A stretch of 64,000 nt of DNA from Paludibacteraceae bacterium (GTDB lineage Bacteria; Bacteroidota; Bacteroidia; Bacteroidales; Paludibacteraceae): positions 30,499 to 94,498 of the forward strand of contig JAKSKZ010000010.1 of NCBI GenBank assembly GCA_024401475.1. The letters run 5' to 3'. Made by a program: the position numbers and the translations under genes. The first letter of the stretch is position 1; every line of letters begins with the position of its first letter. Below the pieces are notes generated by a model that was not told the DNA's origin, ran no database searches, and saw nothing but the letters and a program-made list of their open reading frames with translations. Positions 26,128 to 34,042 of this stretch are shown piece after piece.

Positions 26128-26600
26128 CAATAAAGGATAGATACGCATACAAAAGCATTGATGTGGCTAAATACATAATAATGTCAGCTAATCAAAAACG
26201 CATTGGTATTAATGTGACAAAGGTTCAGAAGTTACTGTTTATTTGTTACGGCACATGGATGGCATTGAAGGAATATAGGCTTACAGACGAAAGACCCCAA
26301 GCTTGGCAATATGGCCCTCTATTTTACAACACTTGGAAAGAATTATCGACTTGTAATTTTAGCGATATAAATGATTGTTCGTTAGATGGAGATGTTGAAG
26401 AAAATATATATTTCCAAAAATTATTGGATGTCGTATTAAACAAGTTTGGAGATTGGAATGCAGCGATGCTCGTTAATTGGAGTCACAAAGAAAGTTCTCC
26501 ATGGAGTATAACGAAAAATAAACCAAATTTCAAATGGGGTGATATCATAAATGATGATACAGTCCATAAATTCTTCTCAAAATCATTTAACCCCCAGTAG
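26124..26600 (+). CDS. Panacea-domain (DUF4065, SocA/PanA-like) antitoxin candidate
   Basis: 158 residues, no signal. The N-terminal half has the Panacea signature: VAKYIIMSANQKRIGINVTK, then KVQKLLFICYGTWMA (about 33-47) and QAWQYGPLFYNTWKEL (about 60-75). The domain is the shared antitoxin module of PanAT and SocAB systems, where the adjacent gene encodes a variable toxin. The start codon overlaps the transposase stop by 4 nt, and the next gene starts 8 nt after its stop. Antitoxin role is inferred from family and context. Confidence 0.75.
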   Translation: MTIKDRYAYKSIDVAKYIIMSANQKRIGINVTKVQKLLFICYGTWMALKEYRLTDERPQAWQYGPLFYNTWKELSTCNFSDINDCSLDGDVEENIYFQKLLDVVLNKFGDWNAAMLVNWSHKESSPWSITKNKPNFKWGDIINDDTVHKFFSKSFNPQ

Positions 26601-26608
26601 ATGGATAT

Positions 26609-26986
26609 ATGGAAAAGAATGTTGATGAATCTTTGTTTGAAGGTGCCCAATTCGGGCAGAGTGACTTGGATGATCCTATAAAAGGTGATAAGATAGATGA
26701 TTTTGACTTAGACATTTGGCAGAAGAGGTTTGTGCAAGACACCAAGCACAGATCTGAATTAGTTGTATTTACAAAGTTTGTTGTAAAGTTGTGGATTGTT
26801 TCCGTCATTATAATTTTATTGCTTTGCGGTTGTGAAATCATTAACTTTAGACTAGATAATTCAGTTTTATGTACTCTTTTGGGAACAACAACTATGAATG
26901 TCATTGGACTTGCATATATAATTCTAAAAGGATTGTTTTATCGTGACTCCATGAAACTAGGCAAAAACGAACAAGAAGAAAATTAA
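26609..26986 (+). CDS. Small two-helix membrane protein, probable toxin partner of the Panacea gene
   Basis: 125 residues. An acidic soluble N-terminus (about 1-48) is followed by two hydrophobic helices (KLWIVSVIIILLLCGCEIIN at about 55-74 and TTTMNVIGLAYIILKGLFY at about 88-106) and a short charged tail rich in K and E. No homologue recognised. In PanAT systems some toxins are small membrane proteins thought to damage the inner membrane, so position (8 nt after the Panacea gene) and topology fit a toxin. It could instead be a membrane anchor or sensor for the element. Confidence 0.55.
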   Translation: MEKNVDESLFEGAQFGQSDLDDPIKGDKIDDFDLDIWQKRFVQDTKHRSELVVFTKFVVKLWIVSVIIILLLCGCEIINFRLDNSVLCTLLGTTTMNVIGLAYIILKGLFYRDSMKLGKNEQEEN

Positions 26987-27009
26987 AATCAAAAAAAATC
27001 AATCTAACT

Positions 27010-27771
27010 ATGAAAATATACAGACAGAAAGCGATTCAACCCAAACTCTATGAGAGGATTTTTGTTGCACCTCAACAAGGTATTGCACCACAAGGTATGA
27101 ATACATTAAATAGATACACTCCAATGACAGAATATCTAAATACTAAAATTGTGCCAGAAGATGCATCTGCCTTCATTGGTCATAAGAATCCTAATATCGG
27201 TTCGGACATAAATACCGTAAGAAGAAAATTGCAAAGAAAATTTGAAAGTGGGGAAAAGTATTCTAGACATCGAATCAACAGCGAATTGCCTTTTTTGAGA
27301 CTTGACGAAAGGTCGGGAATAGATAAACAATTCAATAATGGGAAAAAGTATGTCCAACCTTCAACAGAAGAATATATTACTGCGGCTGATACTCTTTTTA
27401 AAAAAGAATATAGAGGAAAAAGAATATTAAGAATTGATGCTCTTGATTCAAATTCTGCCAAAGCGGCAGATTTCCCTAAATATCAAGAATATTTAGGTCC
27501 AGATTCAGGAGAGGTCCGATTATCAAAATCAAAAGAACTTGGGAAAGATGCGTTAATCTCAGTTCCTAAAGATTCAGGGTTTAATAGATATAATGACCAT
27601 ATTAATGGTGGACAAGTAAAGGTCAAGCCTGATGATAAAAGACTTAGAAAACTTTTAAAGAAAAACCATAGATTAATTAATGGCCTCGACAGAAGTACTC
27701 TAGAATTTATGTACGGAACCAAAAATCCAAATATTGAAAAAATGATTAAGAATGCAAAAAGAATTTTATAA
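27010..27771 (+). CDS. Unknown basic protein carried by the IS1595 transposon
   Basis: 253 residues, no signal peptide or membrane helix, rich in K, R and N. Two short related segments (GHKNPNIGSDINTVRRKL at about 57-74 and GTKNPNIEKMIKNAKRIL at the C-terminus) suggest an internal repeat. The middle contains LRLDERSGIDKQFNNGKKYV and KEYRGKRILRIDALDSNSAK. Not recognised; no nuclease or ATPase motif is obvious. It starts 23 nt after the membrane protein gene, in the same direction, and its last 6 nt overlap the convergent gene on the other strand. Confidence 0.55.
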   Translation: MKIYRQKAIQPKLYERIFVAPQQGIAPQGMNTLNRYTPMTEYLNTKIVPEDASAFIGHKNPNIGSDINTVRRKLQRKFESGEKYSRHRINSELPFLRLDERSGIDKQFNNGKKYVQPSTEEYITAADTLFKKEYRGKRILRIDALDSNSAKAADFPKYQEYLGPDSGEVRLSKSKELGKDALISVPKDSGFNRYNDHINGGQVKVKPDDKRLRKLLKKNHRLINGLDRSTLEFMYGTKNPNIEKMIKNAKRIL

Positions 27772-28188
27772 ATACATATAAAATTTATAAACTCTAAAAA
27801 TATAATGAAGCTTAATTATTATTTCTTGACTCATATCATTTAGTATATACGTTATATTTGAAAAGCTATCAAATATCGTGAATTTATAATTGTTTTCATT
27901 TTTTAGCACAGAAATTCGTAACCTATTATTTTCTGATACTGGAGGTTCAAAATTTGTTCCCCGACATGCAACTATTGTAAAAACAAAGTAAAAATACGAC
28001 AAATCGGTTCCACTAACATTTTCAATTTTAAAACTATTAGAATCATTTTCTACGATTTCAAGAAAATCAAATTGTTCATCAAAATATAGGAGTGTTTTTA
28101 TAGTTGAATTTGGAATGTCAACGTATTGGTTAAGTCGAACAGTTTTATCCTCGAATTTTTTGACAAAGTTGAATTTTTCAGTATCCAT
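27766..28188 (-). CDS. Unknown small protein, convergent passenger gene of the transposon
   Basis: 140 residues from the ATG at 28188 (MDTEKFNFVKKFEDK); a 7-codon upstream extension would start almost on the promoter. Composition is low in G/C and rich in N, F, I, with a beta-rich pattern (LLYFDEQFDFLEIVENDSNS; YFYFVFTIVACRG). Not recognised. Support for a real gene comes from an exact -7 element on the minus strand at 28207-28214, 19 nt from the ATG. It overlaps the end of the 27010 gene tail to tail by 6 nt, so each transcript would be antisense to the other's end. Confidence 0.5.
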   Translation of the reverse strand: MDTEKFNFVKKFEDKTVRLNQYVDIPNSTIKTLLYFDEQFDFLEIVENDSNSFKIENVSGTDLSYFYFVFTIVACRGTNFEPPVSENNRLRISVLKNENNYKFTIFDSFSNITYILNDMSQEIIIKLHYIFRVYKFYMYL

Positions 28189-28206
28189 ACATTTGTTTTT
28201 TATGTG

Positions 28207-28214
28207 CAAATATA
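28207..28214 (-). promoter_or_regulatory. -7 promoter element of the convergent passenger gene
   Basis: Reads TATATTTG on the minus strand. It sits directly against the terminator hairpin at 28223-28256, which would shield it from transcripts entering from the right. Confidence 0.5.
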
Positions 28215-28222
28215 AAAAAATT

Positions 28223-28256
28223 TAGAGTAAGGTAAAAGCCTTACTCTAATTTTTTC
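28223..28256. terminator. Bidirectional terminator inside the right end of the transposon
   Basis: TAGAGTAAGG (28223-28232) pairs perfectly with CCTTACTCTA (28239-28248), with T/A-runs on both sides (ATTTTTT on plus, AAATTTTTTT on minus). No gene ends directly beside it on the plus strand. It likely insulates the element from its surroundings. Confidence 0.75.
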
Positions 28257-28281
28257 AACAAGTCTAAAGTGTATAATTCCG

Positions 28282-28290
28282 TAATTTTTT
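28282..28290 (+). repeat. Target-site duplication, right copy
   Basis: TAATTTTTT, identical to 25125-25133. Confidence 0.75.
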
Positions 28291-28394
28291 TTGTTGTCCT
28301 CTGGTACGGTTTTATCCAAATCCTTACCTCGGAGAACCATTTCCTGCAGTTACCAAGGGAACCACGTTTGCATTCAGTGACGCATCGGTTTCAA

Positions 28395-28446
28395 CAGAAG
28401 TGCGAGCCCAAAGAAGCGTATGCGAACGGTGAATTTATAGAGGTCA
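28395..28446 (+). repeat. Decayed terminal fragment of the miniature element
   Basis: GAAGTGCGAGCCCAAAG...GCGAACGGTGAATTTATAGAGGTCA resembles the right end of the 60263-60525 copy (GAAGCAACTTGTGCCCAAA...CGAAAG...AATTTATAGAGGTCACC). Only one end is recognisable. Confidence 0.5.
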
Positions 28447-28451
28447 TAAAA

Positions 28452-28485
28452 AAAGCCAGTTGACGGACTTCCCTCAACTGGCTTT
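28452..28485 (-). terminator. Rho-independent terminator of the LRR gene
   Basis: AAAGCCAGTTGA (28452-28463) pairs perfectly with TCAACTGGCTTT (28474-28485); minus-strand T-run follows. It is 21 nt beyond the stop at 28507. Confidence 0.9.
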
Positions 28486-28506
28486 TTCTTTGGTGATATT
28501 TGATAT

Positions 28507-29766
28507 TTAGAATTTCTCGATGTTTACATTGTTGCAACCCTTGAATACGTCGTCGCCCAACTCTGCGTTTTTCGGCAGTTTAATGTTTTTGAGGTTTTTG
28601 CAATCCTTGAACACTTCGTTTCCGATGGAAGTGACGCTGGCAGGAATTTCGATCCTCTCAATGGTCTTACATCCCCAGAATGCACCGTTACCGATACTGG
28701 TGATGGTGTTTGGAATGACTACGCTTTCGAGGAATAAACAGTCGTCAAACAAGCCACGTTCAATCTTGGTGAGGCTTTCTGGAAGAACCATGCTTTTCAA
28801 GTAGATGCAACGAGAGAAGGCGTTCTTTCCTAATGATGTCACGCTGTTTGGAATCTCGATGTTAGTAATGTTGGTGCAGTCGCTGAATGCTCCTTCTCCA
28901 ATTTTTGTCACGCTGTTTGGAATGATTATTCTTTTGACATTCTTGCATTTGGCAAAAGTTCTTTCGCCGATTTCCGTTACATTGTTAGGGATGTCGATGG
29001 TGATTAGTGAACTGCATCCGTAGAACACGTTATCCTCCAACTTTTGGATACCCTTTGAAATGGTGACGCTGTCAAGGTCTTCGCAACCTTCAAATGCACT
29101 TTCGCCGAGGATTGTCACAGCGTCAGGAATGTGGATGAATTTGAGGTTGATGCACTCGAAAAATGCCTTTTTGTCAATTTTGGTCAAAGAGTTAGGAAGG
29201 GTGATTTCTGTCATCTTGACGCATGATGAAAAGGCTGTTTCACCGATGGTGGTCAACCCTTCATTTAAATTGATTTGGTTGAGGTTGATGCAACCGTTGA
29301 AGGCCTCTCTGCCGATCTCTTTCATGCCGTTAGGAAGCGTAATGCTGGCAAGAGAGGTGCATCCTCCGAATAGTCCCTCTGGCAATTTGTTGAGATTCTC
29401 AGAAAGTTTGACTTCGTATAGATTAAGGCAACCTCCGAATGCGCCTCCGTCGATTTCTGTTACACTGTTAGGCAACTCCACTTTTGAAATCTCGTTGCAA
29501 CTGGCAAAAGCATTTTCGCCAATGCTCTGCAAACCCTCTGAAAAGGTGATGGTTTTGATGTTTTCACAACCATAGAAAGCACCTTCTCCAATCTTAGTTA
29601 CACTTGATGGAATTACAACGGACGTGAGTGATTTGTTGCCATAGTATTTTCTGTTAGAAATTTCGGTTGTTCCTTCAGGAATGACCAATTCTACGGCACT
29701 TGCTTGAAAGCCGATGAGATTGAGCAAGATAAGTGTGAACAAGCTCTTGATTTTGGATGAATTCAT
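28507..29766 (-). CDS. BspA-type leucine-rich repeat secreted protein
   Basis: 419 residues from the ATG at 29766, which begins a signal peptide (IKSLFTLILLNLIGFQASA). The longer frame from 29880 runs through the promoter and is rejected. The mature protein is a run of about sixteen 23-residue Treponema/BspA-type repeats of the form TxIGxxAFxxCxxLxxIxIPxSV, for example TKIGEGAFYGCENIKTI and TSIGNGAFWGCKTIERIEIP. It stops with EKF and shows no C-terminal sorting domain. BspA-like proteins are surface-exposed and bind host or bacterial partners; here no anchor is visible, so it may be secreted or periplasmic. Single-gene unit. Confidence 0.9.
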   Translation of the reverse strand: MNSSKIKSLFTLILLNLIGFQASAVELVIPEGTTEISNRKYYGNKSLTSVVIPSSVTKIGEGAFYGCENIKTITFSEGLQSIGENAFASCNEISKVELPNSVTEIDGGAFGGCLNLYEVKLSENLNKLPEGLFGGCTSLASITLPNGMKEIGREAFNGCINLNQINLNEGLTTIGETAFSSCVKMTEITLPNSLTKIDKKAFFECINLKFIHIPDAVTILGESAFEGCEDLDSVTISKGIQKLEDNVFYGCSSLITIDIPNNVTEIGERTFAKCKNVKRIIIPNSVTKIGEGAFSDCTNITNIEIPNSVTSLGKNAFSRCIYLKSMVLPESLTKIERGLFDDCLFLESVVIPNTITSIGNGAFWGCKTIERIEIPASVTSIGNEVFKDCKNLKNIKLPKNAELGDDVFKGCNNVNIEKF

Positions 29767-29820
29767 AATTGTTCGATTTTTTTGTTTTAACGACGAAAAC
29801 TGCTCGTGTTTATTTTTTTG

Positions 29821-29828
29821 CAAAGGTA
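29821..29828 (-). promoter_or_regulatory. -7 promoter element of the LRR gene
   Basis: Reads TACCTTTG on the minus strand, with TTTG about 19 bp upstream (near 29848-29851), a good -33/-7 pair. Leader about 50 nt. Confidence 0.6.
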
Positions 29829-29882
29829 CTCTTTTCTCTTTTGCAATCAAAATCAAACGGCCCTTTCTCGTTGAATACAAAA

Positions 29883-29913
29883 AAAGCCAAGAAATAGGAC
29901 ATCTCTTGGCTTT
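29883..29913 (-). terminator. Rho-independent terminator of pyrH
   Basis: AAAGCCAAGA (29883-29892) pairs perfectly with TCTTGGCTTT (29904-29913), with a minus-strand T-run. It lies 20 nt past the pyrH stop and about 54 nt upstream of the LRR promoter. Confidence 0.88.
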
Positions 29914-29932
29914 GTAGTTTTGTTGTTTCTTC

Positions 29933-30646
29933 TTATGCGTGAACGTATGTTCCGATAGGCTCGCCTGAAAGTACCTTCTTCAAGTTGCCCAACTTGTCCA
30001 TGTTGAATACGACGATAGGCAATTTGTTGTCGCGGCACATTACCGTGGCGCTGAGGTCCATCACTTTAAGATCTCTTGCCAATACCTCATCGTAAGAGAT
30101 GCTGTCGAACTTAGTGGCAGTTGGATCTTTTTCTGGGTCGGCGGTGTAGATGCCATCCACGCGAGTACCCTTTAGCATGACGTCGGCCTCAATTTCGATG
30201 CCACGGAGAGAAGAACCTGTATCCGTTGTGAAGAATGGATTTCCTGTTCCTGCAGAGAAGATGGCTATTTCGCCTCTGTTCAATGTCTCGATGGCTTTGT
30301 CTTTGCTGTAAAACTCACCGATAGGCTCCATTCGGATGGCCGTCAAGACTCTTGATTTCGCACCTACGCTTGTGAGGGCGGAGTTGAGAGCAAGGCTGTT
30401 GATGACTGTAGCCAACATACCCATTTGGTCGCCTTTCACACGGTCGAAGCCTTTTTTAGCACCGCTAAGACCACGGAAGATATTTCCTCCTCCGATTACG
30501 ATGCCGATTTGAATGCCCATGTCGGCAATCTCCTTGATTTGAACAGCATAGTCGTGCAATCTGTTCTCGTCGATTCCGTAACCTTTTTCGCCCATTAGCG
30601 ACTCTCCACTCAATTTTAGAAGTATTCTGTTATACTTGTTTGCCAT
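29933..30646 (-). CDS. pyrH: UMP kinase PyrH
   Basis: 237 residues, full length. The amino-acid-kinase fold begins ILLKLSGESLMGEKGYGID, then GIVIGGGNIFRGL (phosphate/UMP loop, about 48-60), DQMGMLATVINSLAL, and SAGTGNPFFTTDTGSSLRGIE (in part GTGNPFFTTDT, about 133-143), ending with MDKLGNLKKVLSGEPIGTYV. It phosphorylates UMP to UDP in pyrimidine synthesis in the cytoplasm. In many bacteria pyrH lies with frr or tsf; here it stands alone. Confidence 0.96.
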   Translation of the reverse strand: MANKYNRILLKLSGESLMGEKGYGIDENRLHDYAVQIKEIADMGIQIGIVIGGGNIFRGLSGAKKGFDRVKGDQMGMLATVINSLALNSALTSVGAKSRVLTAIRMEPIGEFYSKDKAIETLNRGEIAIFSAGTGNPFFTTDTGSSLRGIEIEADVMLKGTRVDGIYTADPEKDPTATKFDSISYDEVLARDLKVMDLSATVMCRDNKLPIVVFNMDKLGNLKKVLSGEPIGTYVHA

Positions 30647-30860
30647 GATTTTTTATTTGTGTTAAATGATTGTTTCTGTTGGTAGAATGGACGGTATGGC
30701 CGTTCCAACTCTTATGCAATATTCGTAAAATTCTCGCACTTATGCAAACGATTTTTTTCAAAACATTATCATTCTCCTTGTTGGGGTGTCTGTAAATAAT
30801 TATTTTGTTAAAAGAGAAAAAATCTCCACCAAGTAATCCTTTGCATTGCTAATTATTTTG

Positions 30861-30868
30861 TAATTTTG
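30861..30868 (+). promoter_or_regulatory. -7 promoter element of the lipoprotein gene at 30905
   Basis: TAATTTTG, exact consensus, with TTG at 30841-30843 as -33; leader about 30 nt. Confidence 0.55.
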
Positions 30869-30904
30869 GGAATCGTAGTATAATTATTTAATAAGGTGAT
30901 ATTT

Positions 30905-31576
30905 ATGAAAAACTGGAAATTTTATTTAATGGCGGGACTTTGTTCCCTATTTGTAGCTACAACTGCCACTTCTTGTTCGGATGATGACGATGACAAGACT
31001 AACTTAGGCAACACTGATATTAATGATATTCCAACAGGAAAGGTTGCTTTGGACAATTACGGCATGCGTGCATTCTTCCCAGAAGAGGGTTGGGGTAAGT
31101 TCGTTTGGAATAAATTCCAAAATATGACAGGTGCAAGTGCAGAGTTTTCAAGAGATTGTGTCGCTACTTATTTACAAGAGGATTCTATCTCTTTTGCGGG
31201 TCAAACATCCTATCAAACAGTGATATATTTCAATCGTTTCCAAAGTGCTTTTTATTCGGAGGCTGAGGCTGATAATTTGATTGCAGATTATCATTATATT
31301 ATGGATGGTATGTGTGATGTTGATGGTAATGATCCTAATTTGGAGTATGAAAAAGTCAGCGAAATCCAATTTGCTCAAGTTGGAAATAAGTATAATGGTT
31401 CTCTAATCGAGACTTTGGATAAGTTCGGTTATTACCAAGCAAATTATTTCGTCTATAGCGCTGAAAAGGATAGCCTCTATATGGTGACGCTTTCTATAAA
31501 TAATGAGGAGGTGGAGACTAATAGTGCTAAGTACCAAGATTGTATGAATATCATCAGCACGTTGAAGATAAAATAA
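30905..31576 (+). CDS. Lipoprotein of unknown function
   Basis: 223 residues from the ATG at 30905. Signal peptide with lipobox TATSC followed by an acidic tract SDDDDDKTN, which in Bacteroidota (S-D/E rich after Cys) is compatible with a surface lipoprotein export signal. The mature domain has mixed alpha/beta character with aromatic-rich segments (FPEEGWGKFVWNKFQ; YYQANYFVYSAEKDSLYMVTL). Not recognised. It is bounded by its own promoter and a strong terminator. Confidence 0.7.
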   Translation: MKNWKFYLMAGLCSLFVATTATSCSDDDDDKTNLGNTDINDIPTGKVALDNYGMRAFFPEEGWGKFVWNKFQNMTGASAEFSRDCVATYLQEDSISFAGQTSYQTVIYFNRFQSAFYSEAEADNLIADYHYIMDGMCDVDGNDPNLEYEKVSEIQFAQVGNKYNGSLIETLDKFGYYQANYFVYSAEKDSLYMVTLSINNEEVETNSAKYQDCMNIISTLKIK

Positions 31577-31593
31577 GTAAGATGTTTTTTTTG

Positions 31594-31624
31594 ATGGGAA
31601 GGGCTCGCTCTTCCCATTTTTATA
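31594..31624 (+). terminator. Rho-independent terminator after the lipoprotein gene
   Basis: ATGGGAAG (31594-31601) pairs perfectly with CTTCCCAT (31610-31617), followed by T-rich sequence. Confidence 0.8.
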
Positions 31625-31650
31625 TATAAATGTTTATAAAAAAGTAAATT

Positions 31651-32694
31651 ATGGTATTTGATGAAATCAACCAGAAGGTGGGTACACCTAACCTTCATGC
31701 AGCAGTTCCTTACGTTGCGGATGATAATCGTTATTCTAAAATGGTCTATCGTCGTTGTGGAAGAAGTGGATTGTTGTTGCCTGCCATCTCATTAGGCTTG
31801 TGGCATAACTTCGGCAGCGTCGATGTGTTCGATAATTTCGAGAAGGTGGCTCATGCGGCTTTCGACAATGGAATCACTCATTTTGATTTGGCAAACAATT
31901 ATGGTCCTGTGGCTGGATCGGCGGAGGAAAATTTCGGACGAATCTTGCGTCGTGGTTTGGGTGCCTATCGAGACGAGATGATCATCACTACCAAGGCTGG
32001 TTATGACATGTGGCCTGGACCTTACGGAGAGTGGGGAAGTCGCAAGTATTTGATGGCGAGCCTCAACCAAAGTTTGAAGCGTATGGGCTTGGAGTATGTC
32101 GATATCTTCTATTCTCACCGTCCAGATCCTAATACTCCGTTGGAGGAGACAATGGGTGCGTTGGCCGATATTGTGAGACAAGGAAAGGCTTTGTACGTCG
32201 GAATTTCCAATTATGACGCAGAGCAGACAAAACAGGCTGTCGCCATTTTGAAAGAGCATAAAGTGCCTTGTTTGGTTCATCAAGCTCGCTACTCTATGTT
32301 CGATCGTTGGACGGAGCCCGAACTTTTGCCTTTGTTGGAGAAAGAGGGCGTGGGTATGGTTGCGTTTTCTCCTTTGGCACAAGGACTTTTGACGAATAAA
32401 TATCTCAATGGAGTGCCAGCTGATTCTCGTGCGGCTCGTCCTAATAGTTTCTTGCCAGCCTCTTCCATCACGCCTGAGGTGATTGCTAAGATTAAGAGTT
32501 TGAACGATTTGGCTGAAGGACGAGGACAAACATTGGCTGAAATGGCTTTGGCTTGGTTGTTGAGAGACAAGCGTGTGACAAGCGTTATCGTCGGAGCTCG
32601 TTCTGTGGCCCAATTGATGGATAACTTGAAGGCTTTGGAGCGTTTGGATTTCTCTGCGGAAGAACTTGCTAAAATTGATTCGATTCTTGGTTGA
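31651..32694 (+). CDS. Aldo/keto reductase of the YghZ / glyceraldehyde-3-phosphate reductase type
   Basis: 347 residues. After an N-terminal extension (about 1-30) comes the characteristic MVYRRCGRSGLLLPAISLGL, then LWHNFG, HFDLANNYGP (catalytic Asp-Tyr), TTKAGYDMWPGPYGEWGSRKY, YVDIFYSHRPDPNTPLEETM and YVGISNY. The C-terminal NADP-binding block includes VTSVIVGARSVAQLMDNL. This closely follows E. coli YghZ, an NADPH-dependent reductase of small aldehydes. It probably detoxifies methylglyoxal or similar compounds. Single-gene unit with a terminator shared with the convergent spt gene. Confidence 0.9.
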   Translation: MVFDEINQKVGTPNLHAAVPYVADDNRYSKMVYRRCGRSGLLLPAISLGLWHNFGSVDVFDNFEKVAHAAFDNGITHFDLANNYGPVAGSAEENFGRILRRGLGAYRDEMIITTKAGYDMWPGPYGEWGSRKYLMASLNQSLKRMGLEYVDIFYSHRPDPNTPLEETMGALADIVRQGKALYVGISNYDAEQTKQAVAILKEHKVPCLVHQARYSMFDRWTEPELLPLLEKEGVGMVAFSPLAQGLLTNKYLNGVPADSRAARPNSFLPASSITPEVIAKIKSLNDLAEGRGQTLAEMALAWLLRDKRVTSVIVGARSVAQLMDNLKALERLDFSAEELAKIDSILG

Positions 32695-32754
32695 TCGGAT
32701 GATGAGCATTTCGCATGTCGTCTATTCAACCATTTGTGAATCTTGATAATAATA

Positions 32755-32794
32755 AAGGCTGCACCACCATTCAGTGATGCAGCCTTCTTTTTTT
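32755..32794. terminator. Bidirectional terminator between aldo/keto reductase and spt
   Basis: AAGGCTGCA (32755-32763) pairs perfectly with TGCAGCCTT (32778-32786), with a T-rich plus-strand tail and A-rich left flank; both convergent genes end within about 65 nt. Confidence 0.85.
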
Positions 32795-32807
32795 GAGGAA
32801 ATGTCTC

Positions 32808-33995
32808 TTATTTGATGATTCCGAGTTTTCTTGCGCAAGCACCGATTTTGTCGAGGGCAATTTCCACTTGCTCCTTGGTGTGAGTGGCCATCAAAGAGAA
32901 ACGAACCAATGTGTCTTCTGGTGGAACGGCTGGACTTACCACAGGGTTGATGAATACGCCCTCTTCAAACAACATGGTTGTCATAAGGAAAGTCTTTTGG
33001 TTGTCACGGATGAACAAAGGAATAATAGGAGTCTCTGTGTGTCCAATCTCGAATCCCATAGAGCGGAACCCGTCGAGTGCGAGGTGGGTGATATCCCACA
33101 AGTGTTGGATGCGCTCTGGCTCGCTCAACATAATGTCGATAGCTGCCATTACGGCGGCTGTTGCCGATGGAGTGGCGCTGGCACTAAAGATGTATGGTCT
33201 TGAATTGTGTCTCAACCAGTTGATTACCTCTTTGTTTGAAGCAACGAATCCACCGATAGAAGCAAATGACTTACTGAATGTACCCATGATGACGTCCACG
33301 TCGTCAGTCACGCCGAAGTGGTTACATACACCACGTCCGTGGTCTCCCAAAACGCCGATGCCGTGAGCCTCGTCAACATAGATGTTGGCATTGTATTTCT
33401 TAGAAAGAGCTACGATTTCTGGTAATTTGGCGATGTCACCTTCCATGCTAAATACACCGTCAACGACGATAAGCTTGATTTTGTCAGGTTCGCATTTTTG
33501 CAAACACTTCTCCAAAGAAGCCATGTCGTTGTGCTTGAATTTCATTGTCTTAGAAAAGCAGAGTTGCTTTCCTGCCATGATGGAAGCATGGTCCAATTCG
33601 TCGAAGATAAGGTAATCTTCTCTACCTGTCAAGGCAGAAACGACACCAAGGTTTACATTGAAACCAGTAGAATATACAAGAGCCTCCTCTTTGCCGACAA
33701 GCTTAGCCAGTTTCTTCTCCAATTCTATGTGGAGATCCAATGTTCCGTTCAAGAAACGAGAGCCGGCACAGCCCGTTCCATATTTTTTTATGGCTTCGAT
33801 AGAAGCTTCTTTGATTTTAGGGTGGTTGGTCAAGCCTAAGTAGCTATTAGAACCAAACATCAAAACTTTTTTTCCGTTGATGAGGACTTCTGTGTCTTGG
33901 TCGCTCTCAATTGCTCTGAAATATGGATAGATACCTGCCGCTTTGGCTTTTTGAGGCTCGTCATATTTCCCTAATTTCTCTTGTAATAAGTTCAT
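32808..33995 (-). CDS. spt: Serine palmitoyltransferase (alpha-oxoamine synthase)
   Basis: 395 residues. PLP-dependent fold type I: substrate loop MFGSNSYLGLTNHPKI (about 46-61), KYGTGCAGSRFLNGTLDLH (about 71-89), VDEAHGIGVLGDHGRG with the PLP aspartate, and MGTFSKSFASIGGF with the Schiff-base lysine (about 240). The length and the motifs KHNDM, IVDGVFSMEGD and INPVVSPAV match Bacteroides serine palmitoyltransferase closely, more so than BioF or Kbl. It condenses serine with a long-chain acyl-CoA or acyl-ACP to 3-ketosphinganine, the committed step of bacterial sphingolipids. Its mRNA has an unusually long structured leader (34043-34091). Confidence 0.88.
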   Translation of the reverse strand: MNLLQEKLGKYDEPQKAKAAGIYPYFRAIESDQDTEVLINGKKVLMFGSNSYLGLTNHPKIKEASIEAIKKYGTGCAGSRFLNGTLDLHIELEKKLAKLVGKEEALVYSTGFNVNLGVVSALTGREDYLIFDELDHASIMAGKQLCFSKTMKFKHNDMASLEKCLQKCEPDKIKLIVVDGVFSMEGDIAKLPEIVALSKKYNANIYVDEAHGIGVLGDHGRGVCNHFGVTDDVDVIMGTFSKSFASIGGFVASNKEVINWLRHNSRPYIFSASATPSATAAVMAAIDIMLSEPERIQHLWDITHLALDGFRSMGFEIGHTETPIIPLFIRDNQKTFLMTTMLFEEGVFINPVVSPAVPPEDTLVRFSLMATHTKEQVEIALDKIGACARKLGIIK

Positions 33996-34042
33996 ATTTT
34001 ATGTCCTTAAGTTTTATATTCTTTTTTGGCTTGATAATCGAG

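Larger units (their letters stand above)
25134..28281 (+). mobile_element. IS1595-family transposon with four passenger genes
   Basis: A 3148-bp element. Its left end, 25134-25157 (starts CGGAATTATCCACTTTAAAC), and right end, 28258-28281, are inverted repeats matching at 22 of 24 positions. A 9-bp direct repeat TAATTTTTT flanks it on both sides. It carries an ISXO2-like transposase (25210-26127), a Panacea antitoxin-like gene (26124-26600), a two-helix membrane protein (26609-26986), an unknown basic protein (27010-27771) and a convergent unknown (27766-28188). IS1595 elements with passenger genes are known, and the family usually makes 8-bp duplications. The near-perfect ends and intact transposase imply a fairly recent insertion. 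Confidence 0.88.

Noticed and set aside
28269..28463. 64-residue frame across the right end of the IS1595 element
   Set aside because: It starts inside the terminal inverted repeat and runs through the terminator of the LRR gene; no family resemblance.
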